Assembly: GCA_030998225.1 (NCBI GenBank) | Contig: JAPYXD010000727.1 | Span: 2,604,001-2,668,000, forward strand | DNA from: Diplolepis rosae | Taxonomy: Eukaryota; Arthropoda; Insecta; Hymenoptera; Diplolepididae | Reading direction: 5' to 3' | Length of the DNA stretch: 64,000 bases | In this document: positions 11,271 through 21,786 of the stretch, one piece after another | How positions within the stretch are numbered: the first letter of the stretch is position 1 | How the letters are laid out: each line of letters begins with the position of its first letter | Program-made: the position numbers and the translations under genes | Notes under the pieces: model-generated | Told to the model about the DNA's origin: nothing | The model's input: the letters and a program-made list of their open reading frames with translations, nothing else | The model's database searches: none

Positions 11271-11556
11271 TATAATTCAAAATTTCAAGAATTCGAAGCC
11301 GTTCGAACTCTCAAAATACAAAAAATAATCGACCAAATTTGGAACAAAAAAATTTCTTAGGATCAACGATTATGAGAAACCAATAAAAAAGGAGGAAAAA
11401 AAAGAAGGCAACCTTCCAAAACCCCTTCCTTCTTTGTCGTTCTTTCGTCCTTTTTTGTCTTTACTATCCACAACCATCTACATAAAAAATCGGTCGTTTT
11501 TTTTATTTTATTTTTAGAGTTCGAACGATTTCGAATTCTTGAAATTTTGAATTATG
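11271..11556. repeat. 286-bp foldback element
   Basis: About 65 bases at each end are inverted copies; both arms contain AATTCAAAATTTCAAGAATT and a GTTCGAACTCT motif. The centre is a purine/pyrimidine-skewed spacer. No target duplication or coding capacity was recognised. Confidence 0.6.
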
Positions 11557-13537
11557 CTTTTTTTTGGACGTTAAGTTGAATTTGAGTTTGTAGTAATACG
11601 GGTTCAAATTTAGTTTTGAGTTAATTTTATGTTACAATTCTATGAGAAAGATTAAAAAATTGTGTTGATTTAACTGGGAAATCTTGATTTTTTAAATTTT
11701 ACCGCGAAAATATAACTCCAGATTGCTTAATATAGAGATAAATTGATCTATATTCAGATTGAAGGGGCGCAAATATTTATACTGCCTAGGGCGCCAAATT
11801 TTCTTAAGCCGGTCCTGACTATGAGTTAGTCTATCTAAAAAATTTATTTTTAGTAACAATTTCTATTTTTACAATAAATTTTGCTGTTTTGATACTCTAA
11901 AACATGCAGAGAAACAATCAAAAAGCATAACCTCTATTAAGTTTCCTTATTCAATTGATCCTGGAGAGAATTGTGTTTAGTGATGATAATATATTCATAT
12001 TCTAAAGACATCGTACTTTTTTAATATCCCGTGAGAACTTTTAAATATTCATGAGGATAATTGAATATAACCTGCGGCAAGGCACTCGAAATAATGATCT
12101 ACACATTAAAGTAAGTGCTAAAGAATTTCTTGAGAGTCGCACAATCCCAACTGGAGCAGTTCAAGTTGATGTAAGAAAATATTTCTGCATTTATCTAGAC
12201 TCTCTATCCCCATGAAAAGAAAATTTGAGAGCTTAGAAAGGTATTTTTAAAAACTTGTGAACGCAAACACCTTTTATAAATCTGCATTTACCATTCACTG
12301 ATTGGTATGGATATAGGGTTTAGCCTAACCCAAAGGGCAAAAGAGATCCTAATCTCTCAAATTCCCTCTTAACGTTTAGAAAACATGGAAAAAACACACG
12401 AAGAAGGATCGATGAAAGAGGGTTCGATCGACTTTATCGGATTGTCTATCATCTATCTTCCCATATCTCCACCTAAAGATGAGGATTAAAGCTTCAATTT
12501 TCATCTTTCTACTCCTTTCTCAAAGAAGACGCCATCAACCTTCAACTCATTTTACCCACTTGAAAAGTGCACTCTGCTTTTCAAGATTTGTGTCACAAAG
12601 GAGCATCCCATTCAGTAGACACCCACCCCATTGGTCAGCAATAAAGAAGAAATGAAAACCTGAAAATAATCATGAGAATGGCAAATACGATTTGAGATCT
12701 CTTTGAAGCCAGACCAAGCAAATAATTGAGATCTACTGCTCGGAAAAAAAGCGAAACTCGCGAAAACCCTTTATAGACGCCTGCCGGATATTGGGTATTC
12801 CGCTCGCGTCACTGTCCTCAATGTTCGCTATTGTCAAAATGTAAACCGAACAAGGACAAAGATATCTGCTGATCAGTCGCAACAATTTTCGGCTGCCAAC
12901 CCTTTTCATGAGCCCAAAATCCGGAGTGCGGTTCCGTTTATCGTCAGAATACTCTCATTTGTTTTCCTCTTTTGTCAAGTTTATTCTCATTGAAAAAATA
13001 TACGTGGATATGTAGTGGAGGAACAAAAAAAGGAGAAATTAATCTCATCGATATCTGGTCTACGTTTTATCCTCAAATCCAGCCTCGGGGAGAAACCCGT
13101 GTACAGGTAGTACCTGTATGTACCCGTGTATGTACTCAAGGAATCGTGTGTCAAGGATAAAAAGGACCGATTCGAAATGTTTTTCAAAATTTTTCTGTTT
13201 ATTTTAAAACAATGGCGTTTTTTCCCGATATTTTAATTTATTTATTAATTTATCTATAAAAATATATTTGTTATTTTTGGAAACCGTCACGACACACGTT
13301 AAAAAATATATTTATTAACATCCCATTAAAATTTCAGAACAATCGAATGAAAATTGTAAGAGTTACTATGTACACCGTTTTCAAAAACGTTATTTCTAGA
13401 AAAACGCTACATATTCGTACATAGTCGAAACAGTTTTTATATACAAAAATGTCAGGCAAACACAACTCTTCGAAAACGTTTTTTTTCACTATTGTTTGCA
13501 ACAACAAAAATAGAAAAAAATAAAATTTTTATTTAGT
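11557..13537. other. Intergenic; island at 12.28-13.17 kb
   Basis: Bases ~12,280-13,170 are less AT-rich, apparently single-copy, and lack a convincing reading frame, which makes them a candidate enhancer. On the minus strand, 12,770-12,761 reads AGGGTTTTCG, one base from a Dorsal-type half site; alone this is weak evidence. Bases 13,428-13,485 are an inverted partner of 13,640-13,695, so a foldback begins here. Confidence 0.4.
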
Positions 13538-13847
13538 TGAGGTTCAGGATATATCTACTGTCGCACTAAATCTAAAACTTTTTGCTTTATCTGTTTTAGA
13601 TGGTCCTTTATGGAGAAATCATTTGCGCAAGCGACCTAACCCACTTTTCGTAAAGTTATGTTTGACTGACATTTTTGTATACAAAAACTGTGTAAAATCA
13701 ATAAAAAAAATTTTTTTCATGTATTTTAAGAGATTATTTATTAAACCCAACAAGTTTTACATCAATATTTATATTAGCGACCTCTAAAAAAATTCTTAAA
13801 AATAGCCTTTTGGGGGGGGGGGGGGCAAGAGTGGTATGATCCCTTAA
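13538..13847. repeat. ~310-bp dispersed repeat, copy A, with G14 tract
   Basis: Direct copy of 25,550-25,858, from TGAGGTTCAGGATAT through GAGTGGTATGATCCCTTAA. Copy A holds an uninterrupted run of 14 G at 13,812-13,825 where copy B has a shorter, broken G run. Its left terminal partner is not evident here, unlike copy B. Confidence 0.65.
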
Positions 13848-14218
13848 TATAATATTTTTCAGTTGTTTTTACTAATTTTAAAATTTTTTTCATATTTAAT
13901 AATCTGAATTATTCAATTAATCTCAATTATTCAAAGAAATCATATCATAATAATAACAAAGAAAGGATAAAATATTCTCTACTCGAAATATTACCCTTGT
14001 AACATACACTTTAATATACTCACGATTAAGAAATTTGATACTTTAATACATGGAACATTATTCCATTACGTATAATTATAAAGATTAGACTATATTCAGG
14101 TTCCAAACATATATTAAGTTCGGATAATAATTTAAGTTTTACAATTGGAATAAAGTCAACCAAAAATTATATATATAAAATGTTAATAAAAAAAATTATT
14201 TCTTGCTGAATATGATTA
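13848..14218. other. AT-rich intergenic DNA
   Basis: No gene or recognisable element. Confidence 0.4.
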
Positions 14219-14362
14219 AATAAAATGGTACGTTGTTGGAAAAAATTGGCTTTAGGGTTCAAAAATGATTAAGTCGATTTAATCAGACGTTCCGGCTCAG
14301 ATCGGAGCCCTCATCAGTGATATTTATTAAAATCTAGAAAATACCAAAAAGGGGTGGCGCTA
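14219..14362 (-). repeat. 143-bp dispersed repeat with hammerhead-like core, copy 2
   Basis: Reverse-strand copy of 6,045-6,187 with matching ends. Read on the minus strand it has CTGATGA, a perfect GGCTC/GAGCC stem with the CGATCT loop, then GGAAC where copy 1 has GAAAT. The stem differs from copy 1 mainly by changes that keep pairing. Confidence 0.6.
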
Positions 14363-15267
14363 ATTCCTTGAAAAATTATAAATTATATACTTAAGTTTAA
14401 ACCCGAATCTACTAATAAATTCTTTTTTGGGTAGCTGAATTGAAGGAGCTTGATTGAGGAAATTAGGCCTTTTTTGAACTATTTTAAAACTATTTTGAAA
14501 TATGTATATATATTTTTATGTGCCACCGGCGCAAACTCGTTTTTTCGCTACAGTTAACAGTAGCGCAATGTAGTACATTGCGCTACAGAGGAATGAAATG
14601 TAAAAATTGAACTGCGCATGTGCCCATAGCCATGAAACGAAGCACAATCTTCTTCTTATTCTTCTTCTTCTTCGTACAGCATTAGAATCTTACTGGCAAA
14701 TCCTTGTACATTTGAACTGCGCATGCGTCTACTAAAATCCATTACTACTACACAAGATTGATAAAATCAAAATGGCCGGGACTAGTCGTGACATATCAAG
14801 TGTAATGACTAGCGCCGCAAACAACTACAATACTAGATTAGATTCGAGTGTACGCATAAAAACTCGTATACGCACCGGAGTCACATAAAATAGAATACGT
14901 GCCAATGCACACAATTCGGGAAATTACGAGATTCGCGACAATGCTCGCAGGACTGATCGCGCCTCAGCATCGTCTCGGCTTTGTCTCGGCTTGGCTCCGA
15001 TCTCCTGCGAGCATTGTCGCTTGCCACGCAATAACCCTCATTGTGCGCCTAGGTACGTAATATACTATTGTACTACTCTGGGCAAAAACTAAGGTCAATT
15101 TTTAATTTAAACTTCGCGGGCTAACCGATTCGGGCAAACTCTTTTATTTTTATGTTGGTCCTACTGTTACTGACATCTGTGCCAAATTTCATGTGAATGT
15201 CATCATTTGTTACATATTTACGCTTGTGTTTTCTAAACGACTAAAAGTGATTTTTTCGATTTTTACA
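14363..15267. repeat. Inverted-repeat-rich segment left of the mariner remnant
   Basis: A 25-bp palindrome at 14,561-14,585 has perfect 12-base arms (TAGCGCAATGTA) around one G. A second hairpin has perfect 18-base arms, GCGACAATGCTCGCAGGA at 14,935-14,952 and its complement at 15,003-15,020. These are enclosed by a further ~25 bases of imperfect pairing (CACAAT and GGG blocks). The loop holds a doubled GTCTCGGCTT motif. A CTT microsatellite lies near 14,650. The right part may be the 5' non-coding end of the mariner copy. Confidence 0.55.
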
Positions 15268-15830
15268 ATGTCTGAATTTGTTGAGCAAAGAAGTACCATT
15301 AAATTTTGTTTGCGGAATAAAATTTCAGTTGCGGAAACGTTCAGAATGTTGCAGGAGGCCTTCGGTGATTTGACATTGTCGCAGAAAAATGTTTACAAGT
15401 GGTACAAAGACTTCAAAGAAGGCAGAGAACGTGTTGATGACTTGGAACGCCCCGGACGACCATCAACATCAACTGACGAGCAACACGTCAATCAAATCAA
15501 AGAATTAGTGCACAAAAATCGTCAATTGACAATTAGAGACCTTGATGACACTATTGGCATTTCAAGAGGATCACTCAACACCGTTTCAAAAGATATTTTG
15601 GGCAAACAACTCGTGGTTTTTACATCACGATAATGCGCGGTCTCACATACTGCACTCGTTCTTCGTGACCAATTTCGCCAAAAACTCAACGCATATCGTT
15701 CCACAACCACCATATTCACCTGATTTGGTTCTGTGTGACTTCTGGCTATTCCCTAAACTCAAAAGACCACTCCGAGGACACCATTTTGACACGATTGAAG
15801 AGATACAAACCGAATCGAAGAAGGCTTTAT
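15268..15830 (+). pseudogene. Mariner transposase, internally deleted and frameshifted
   Basis: The ATG at 15,268 opens a mariner-type N-terminal DNA-binding region ([17 protein letters not shown]..., then [14 protein letters not shown] and the linker [10 protein letters not shown]) up to about KDILG near 15,600. The frame then breaks, and from about 15,604 a second frame gives the C-terminal catalytic part: HHDNARSH, then PPYSPDLVLCDFWLFPKLK. The middle of the protein, which carries the first catalytic Asp (usually GDETW), is absent. So the copy lost several hundred bases and one frame and cannot be active. The C-terminus decays after about 15,830. Terminal repeats were not located. Confidence 0.85.
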
Positions 15831-16710
15831 ATATTTACATATTTTTTGTGTATCCTATCCAAACCCGTATATAAAAATATGCAAAAACCTACAATCCATA
15901 AAGACAATACACAAACCAAGCAATATAAACAAAAGACGCATATAATTACAAATTTATATTCGTAGCTGCGTATTTTACAACAATTACAGCTATACATATC
16001 TATATATAAAATTATATAACCGAATAATGAAAGAACTGAATATTAAAAAATTGAGTTATACTTTCGCACCATTATTAATTGTAAGTGAATTTTTCAAGGA
16101 AAGCAGATAAATTTTCTGTTAGAAGCCGTACATTTTTTTTATGTTATGACACATTTGCGATATCAGTGTAATTTTATAAAATTTAATAGTTGTTCTCTCC
16201 TATTACGGAAAATGGGAGGATTTCTTTTACAGCGTACAGGAATGAAGACGCTTTCACGCTTTTTATCTTTCATTCTACAGTGAATGAAAATGGTCATCGT
16301 TTTATATCCCTCCATTGCTTGCTCGCATAAAACGTAGATTCAAATCTAAAATGTATCATAAAACTGCTACAATTTTTCAAAGTCACTTCATTTATAAAAT
16401 TATCAAATTCATAAAAACGTCCTTCTACATATCCAAGACAATTATTTCAAACATGTTACGAGCCCTGGTATATCTTATACAATTTAAAAGTCTTAAATTT
16501 ATTTGCCGCTTTTAGTGCATAAGTGAATAAGTCTATCCTTTTTTAATGGTCGAGTTTATGTTACATCTTAAAGTTAGCCTATTTTTAGCCTTATTTTTTC
16601 TACAGTGTAGGGGCCCTTGAAAAATGGCATAAAACATTTTTAACCCACCCATCCTCGAATTTTAGATACCTTGAGTACGTGAGGTATTTTATAATGTTAA
16701 ATTAGGTGGT
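15831..16710. other. AT-rich intergenic DNA
   Basis: No gene or element recognised. Confidence 0.4.
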
Positions 16711-16935
16711 TGAGTTCAAAATTTTTTCCACTGCCTACATTATACGAGAATCATTAGTCGCGTTTCAGTTAGAATATGTTGCCGACAAGTGTCTTTGTAG
16801 ACAATTTCAAACTCTTAAATCGCAATAATGCAAATTAAATTCAAATTCGATTGCGAAAGACCCGGGCTCGAATCCCGACACAATCGAAAGCATCTTTTTT
16901 CCGCAGAAGGATTTCAAATTCTTTAAATTTGAATT
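16711..16935 (+). repeat. SINE-like repeat with tRNA T-arm/B-box, copy A
   Basis: The left half (16,711-16,817) matches 61,043-61,150 on the minus strand. The right half contains CGGGCTCGAATCCCG at about 16,863, a T-arm-like stem-loop and B-box-like sequence, then ACACAATCGAAAGC and a run of six T. The T-rich end and following ATTTCAAATTCTTTAAAT are shared with copies near 20,158 and 36,310. A clear A box was not found. Confidence 0.5.
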
Positions 16936-17279
16936 TTATAATGTATACCTTAGATTGAAACACAAATATTCAAAGTGAATAATAAAATATTTGAAACGCG
17001 AGTGTTAAGAATGTAAACTGAAAAATTGTATATTTCGAGATAAATTTAAAAGTAGAGTTAGGAAACTGAGAGATTTGCGAAAATAAAGAGTTGTGTATAT
17101 TTAAAAATTTTATTACTCTGAAGCCAGTACAAAAATGTTGATTAATGTAATTACTTTCAAATCTGAAAATTGACTAACATATTCTAATCATAGTGTGTGC
17201 GAATTTTTCAAATATATTAATGAACAGGACTTATATCGACCCTTAGTATCAATATTAAATAATGTTGATGCTCTTAGTT

Positions 17280-17625
17280 GGCTTTAGCGTCCAGAAAAAA
17301 TGTAACTCAAAATTTAATATTTTCAAACGTTGCGACTCTAATTGGAGTCCTCATCAGTGAAAGTTCATTTCTATAAAAAAATACAAAAGGAAGAAACTCA
17401 AAAAAATTGCCCGTGTGACTGATAAACATTCTGGTAAAAAATGATATAAATGAATTACACATGTGAAACTATAAAATTCGTCTAAATAACTAAATTAAAC
17501 CAAATAAAAATTGTACAAAAATATTTTCCCTATAAAAATACAAAAGAAAAAAACTTAAAAAATTTGCACTTGACGGATAAAACATTGTTGTAACAACGAA
17601 ATAAATGTATTGTACGTATGAATTT
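17280..17625 (-). repeat. Diverged hammerhead-like repeat plus ~157-bp duplication
   Basis: On the minus strand, about 17,380-17,330 reads CTGATGA, a perfect GACTC/GAGTC stem with a CAATTA loop, then GCAACG. The flank AAAGCCAACTAAG resembles the right part of the 143-bp repeat. Bases 17,372-17,470 are repeated in tandem at about 17,529-17,625 (ATACAAAAG...GATAAA...ACATT). Confidence 0.45.
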
Positions 17626-17797
17626 TTAAAAATCCCTGACCAAAACCAAAAGGCTTGTTGGAAGATAACAAAAAATAAGGAAAATAGTGAGAAACTCAAT
17701 AATTTTTTCAACACTTACATCATGTTAAATGCTACATTCATGTACTTTCTCATAGACTCTATTTGTCTGAGCAGGGCTCTTTTCTTTGTCTCATAGC

Positions 17798-18097
17798 ATG
17801 AAAAGCTTCCTTCATTTCCGTTTGCTCTCCTTTTCTCTTTCTTCCTCTTGTTTTATACTTTTTTCTCTGTTGGTGCTGACCATACACGCTACGGAGAAGG
17901 AAGTTAAGCAAGAAATTGCAGTGAACTTCTGCTCGTCCGCAGATATATCCGTACTTGAAAAGTTTCCTGAAGAACTTCATCCCATTGTTCTCGCATGCAA
18001 CCAAAAGGGAAATGCGCTTAGCGGTCTTTTATTCCAAACGACTGAGTCTCCGAATCTCCTTATTCGCTTATATATTATTCGCGGCCAGTCATTATAG
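17798..18097 (+). CDS. Possible small secreted protein, 99 residues
   Basis: The ATG at 17,798 opens MKSFLHF followed by a ~25-residue hydrophobic, serine/leucine-rich stretch ending near TIHA. This looks like a signal peptide. The rest is a 65-residue acidic/basic segment with two cysteines (NFCSS, LACNQ). Base composition here is less AT-rich than the flanks and codon choice looks protein-like. I do not recognise the family. It could instead be one exon of a longer gene or a chance frame within a conserved non-coding island. Confidence 0.25.
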   Translation: MKSFLHFRLLSFSLSSSCFILFSLLVLTIHATEKEVKQEIAVNFCSSADISVLEKFPEELHPIVLACNQKGNALSGLLFQTTESPNLLIRLYIIRGQSL

Positions 18098-19787
18098 TCT
18101 ATGATATTCTCACGGCTTAACCGTTTGAGAATTGTGCCGCTCGTACAAGTTATACAAGAGAAATAAGTGCGAGAGCGACGGCGAACATAGTATCCGATTC
18201 ACTGTGGCTAATAAGCCATGGGGTATATCTATACACCGTGCTTTTACCATAGAAGCCTCTTGTACGCGTGTCATAACAAAAATACTGAGCTACCGGGCAT
18301 CGGAAGCAAGAGAGAACATAACTGCGAAATTACCGAATGATCCACGCTAGGATGATCCTGCAGGGAGCAACTATCCATCCTCATTGTGTCGAACAATACT
18401 CGGGAAACAATGCGCCATCACTAAAAGAGGAGCGCTACACTTTTCACTATTTATATTCCAAAATTGCCTCTATTTTTCTTTCTCTACAAATAAATTACGG
18501 AAGCGGATTTTCTTTTCGAAAGGATTAGGGAGTTTTAAGATATACAACTGCATATTTATAATCTGCCTTTTTATATATAGTGCAAATAAATTTTACTTTT
18601 ATATTTTTTTAGTTATGTATATCTTCATTAAAATTAAACACGATATTTCGAGGTATCGCTTAATTCCATTAATGTAAACATCTGGCCTGTGTATGGCTTC
18701 AGAATGAACTGCAGTATCATTATAATTCTGTCATTAAAGTACATAGTTTACGTCCTCATCATGCAAAAATGGTATGAATAGCTTAAAATATATAGTTCCG
18801 CTTATTACTAAACATTACTCTGATATTTATATAGATTTTAATTGAAGGTCTATAGCAATACTGGATACATCGCGAGTATTATAACCAGATGAGAGTATCC
18901 AATATTTTCGAGCTTTAATCTACATTAATTGGGAATAGAGTTATGTACTTTCAAAAGAGAAGTGTCAAAATATGCGAAATAGGAAATTCACGAAATTTGA
19001 CATTGATTAATTTCAATCTGAAACTGTCACAAGCATTTATATATTCAAATTCATTAGTGTATGTCGCAAAAGAAATCATATTACGTTTAAAATTTTATTA
19101 AAATTCGTACGAGGACACTGAATTAAAATTTCTGCTCCTAAATCACGTTCTGCACATGAGATGCAATATTAACAAGTATTCGAGCTTAATGAAAGAAAGT
19201 TTTGCTACGATTCACAGAATTAATTAATGCAATAATTTTAACGGTAGTTTTTAAATGTTGAAGTTTCATAATCACTGTATATTACGTATTTTAAAAAGTT
19301 TTGAAATTTTTTCTAAAACAAAATAATTGTGCATTAGAATGACTTTCGAATAAAATAATCTTTTAAAAAGAAAGTGCGTTATATTTTTTCATAGTGAGAA
19401 GTTAAGAATCTAGTTAGTCTCCTAACTATTCCCTTCAACTCTTGGTATCGCGAAAAATGAGTCGACAATGACTGAGCGACATCCCTCGGTCAGGGCATTC
19501 TTTATTCTTTAACTCTTACCCGATCCCTTTTCTGACAGGTAATTTTTGTAAATTCATCACTCTACCTGGGAAAAGTACTCGTTGCCTGCCAGTATATAAT
19601 TTATATTTTTAATATCTCTCTACGCACGTCACAGAGTTTTCTTTTATTGCAAGCAAAATCATAAAAAATTTCGCTGCCGACAATTATTTGTATTTTAACT
19701 GCTTTGATATTCTTTCCTCATTTCATAAAAATTATTCAACATTTCTTCTTTTATGCACCCAATTTAATCAAAAAATTATGATACATA
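18098..19787. other. Intergenic; single-copy island to ~18.45 kb then AT-rich DNA
   Basis: Bases 18,098-18,450 continue the less AT-rich island that holds the small frame at 17,798; only short frames occur. From 18,470 to 19,787 the sequence is AT-rich with no recognised feature. Confidence 0.35.
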
Positions 19788-20157
19788 CACTGCTGTGCGA
19801 AAGTCACCGGGCAATTGTTCTTAATTATTCACATAAAAGCTTCCAATCTATAAAATACCCAACAATGAATTTTTTCCTTAGAATAACATAGAAGGTAACA
19901 AAACTCTGCATTCAATGACTACAAAACGAAATTTTTTAGTTCATTATTAACGAAGATAATGCAAAAAAAAATCAAAAATCATCATAAATGAGAAGGTATT
20001 AGTTTTATCTGAAAAATGACTTTTGCAATTTTTATCAAATCATTACGATTTGAGACCCCCTGAGTCAGAAAAAATGATTTTTACAAAAGTGTCTGTCTAT
20101 ATTAGTAGGTCGTATTCTATTGAAAATCCAAAATTCAATTTTTTAACAATAATATAA

Positions 20158-20240
20158 TCGAAAGACCTGGGCTCGAATCCCAGAACAGTCGAAAGCTTCT
20201 TTTTTTCACAGAAAGATTTCAAATTCTTTAAATATGTGAA
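20158..20240 (+). repeat. SINE-like T-arm repeat, copy B
   Basis: TGGGCTCGAATCCCA at about 20,168 forms the same 4-bp stem and CTCGAAT loop as copy A, but with a T-A pair where copy A has C-G. It is followed by GAAAGCTTC and a run of seven T, then the shared tail. Confidence 0.5.
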
Positions 20241-20429
20241 ATATCTAAAAACCGTAAGTTTGCAAAATTTTTCATTTCAATAAAATCTACAAATTTTATC
20301 TGGCGTAATTTCTGATGAAACCTATTATTACTATATTATTAGAAAGTTATAGAAAAGTATACAGAAATTCGAGCGCGAAGCGCGAGAGTCATGATGAGAA
20401 TGTGTTCCTTAAGGCTGATAAAGCCTTAA

Positions 20430-21156
20430 GGTAGTTTTCATCCACGAAAATTAGACCTCAGGCAAAAATAGATATTTTGTTCATTTCTCGTTATTTTGGC
20501 ATATGCCAAAATAACGAGAAATGAACAAAATTCTATGAATTTTGGGTCAATATAATAGCAGACATGTTGTCAAACATGTCACTTTAAAATCAAAAATAGA
20601 TAATTTTGCTTTCAAGAATAGCAATATTATTATTGAAGGGCTATTTTGAAAGAGAAATGATTATTTTACATGAAAAAAATTTGATACACAGAAAAATAAT
20701 TTTATTAATAAATTTTATTTTTCATCCAACTTTTTTTCTTATCGCTTCTTACCAAATTTTAAAAAATTATGCGATTCTAATTAATCATGAAACATTTTTT
20801 CAGAGAAAAGATTTCCTACAACTTCACCGTTTTATAAACAAATTGCTAAATTTGATAATAATTTATTCATTTTTGAAAATTGGAAATGGTTAAGTTGTAG
20901 GGAATATTTTTCTTGAAAAAGTGATATGTAATTTATTAAAATCGCATAATTTTTTAAAATTTGGTAAGAAGCGATAAGAAAAAAAGTTGAGGCAAAAATA
21001 AAATTTATTAATAAAATTATTTTTCTGTATTTCAAATTTTTTTCATGAAAATTAATCTTTTCTCTTCCAAAATACCCCTTCAATAATAATATTGCTATTC
21101 TTGAAAGCAAAATTATCTATTTTTGCCTGAAGTCTAATTTTCGGGGATCAACTACC
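20430..21156. mobile_element. 727-bp foldback element flanked by TTAA
   Basis: TTAA occurs at 20,426-20,429 and 21,157-21,160. The ends are inverted: GGTAGTTTTCATCCACGAAA on the left; GGTAGTTGATCCCCGAAA on the right, read on the minus strand. The arms are ~300 bases; translated in opposite directions they give nearly the same peptide (LLINFIF...FFLIASYQILKNYAILIN), which reflects the palindrome and not a gene. At 30,600-30,625 a paralogous copy of the flanks lacks this segment and shows a single TTGA. A TTAA target is typical of piggyBac-type elements; no transposase is present. Confidence 0.75.
20475..20591. mobile_element. 117-bp insertion with 11-bp target duplication
   Basis: It is flanked by AAAAATAGATA at 20,464-20,474 and 20,592-20,602. 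The unoccupied target survives in the opposite arm of the host foldback (about 21,105-21,130) and in the partial copy at 31,080-31,110. Bases 20,475-20,530 are a perfect 56-bp palindrome (28-base arms around GCATATGC). The rest (GGGTCAATATAATAGCAGAC onward) matches sequence at 8,500-8,545 in reverse, so it belongs to the same family as the hammerhead-bearing element there. Confidence 0.75.
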
Positions 21157-21744
21157 TTAAGTAAATTGAATTTCCTTTCTCATTTGAAATCAAAAGCAAA
21201 TTCAGTAACTTTGAGAAAATGTAATTCACATCTACAATATTATAAAATTGACTTGAGCTTCAGTATCAAATTACAAGAAATAAACTTAAATGTATGCGAA
21301 GAATATAAGACCGAGCATGAAGCGCGACGATCGAATCGCACGCCCTAGGCGCGCTCAAACTTAGGAGCGATTATTTATGATTTAAAAAATCCATTTCCCG
21401 AATATGAGAATCCTTTGAATTCTCATCAATTTGTTTTTCTACATTTTAAATTTAATAGTATCAAGAAAAAATCTATCAAAATATTTTTAATATGTTGCTA
21501 ATAGTCTATGTAAATGTACCTTTACAATAGGCTGAGAATAGTTCAAAAATGTTCATTGTGTCAAGAGTTGTTTAAAATTCACGAAAACTTTGAAATTGTG
21601 ACTTTGTTCGCAATATCTTCGTTAATAATCGACTAAAATACTTCGTTTTGGAGTCACTGAATGCAGAATATTGTTACCTTCCATGTTATTCTAAGAAAAA
21701 AATTCATTGTTAGGTATTTTATAAATTCGAAGCTTTTATGTGAA

Positions 21745-21780
<36 letters not shown>

Positions 21781-21786
<6 letters not shown>

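Larger units (their letters stand above)
19788..21780. mobile_element. Tc1/mariner-like foldback copy, broken by nested insertions
   Basis: The left end CACTGCTGTGCGAAAGTCACC follows TA at 19,786-19,787. The left arm runs to about 19,972, and the matching right part resumes at about 21,375 and ends in a (TA)n tract at about 21,745-21,782. The interior is filled with another repeat (about 19,985-21,370) related to 29,490-30,850. That repeat itself holds a T-arm-like repeat, a TTAA-flanked foldback (20,430-21,156) and, within that, a 117-bp insertion. Confidence 0.65.

Noticed and set aside
15542..15874. Separate gene encoding HHDNARSH...PKLK
   Set aside because: It is the C-terminal part of the deleted mariner transposase, not an independent gene.
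16861..16900. Possible tRNA gene from the T-arm-like motif
   Set aside because: No acceptor stem, D-arm or anticodon arm could be fitted; it is repeated, so called SINE-like instead.
20606..21110. Two similar ~95-residue frames on opposite strands
   Set aside because: They are the two arms of one foldback; hydrophobic Ile/Leu/Phe composition follows from AT-rich sequence.
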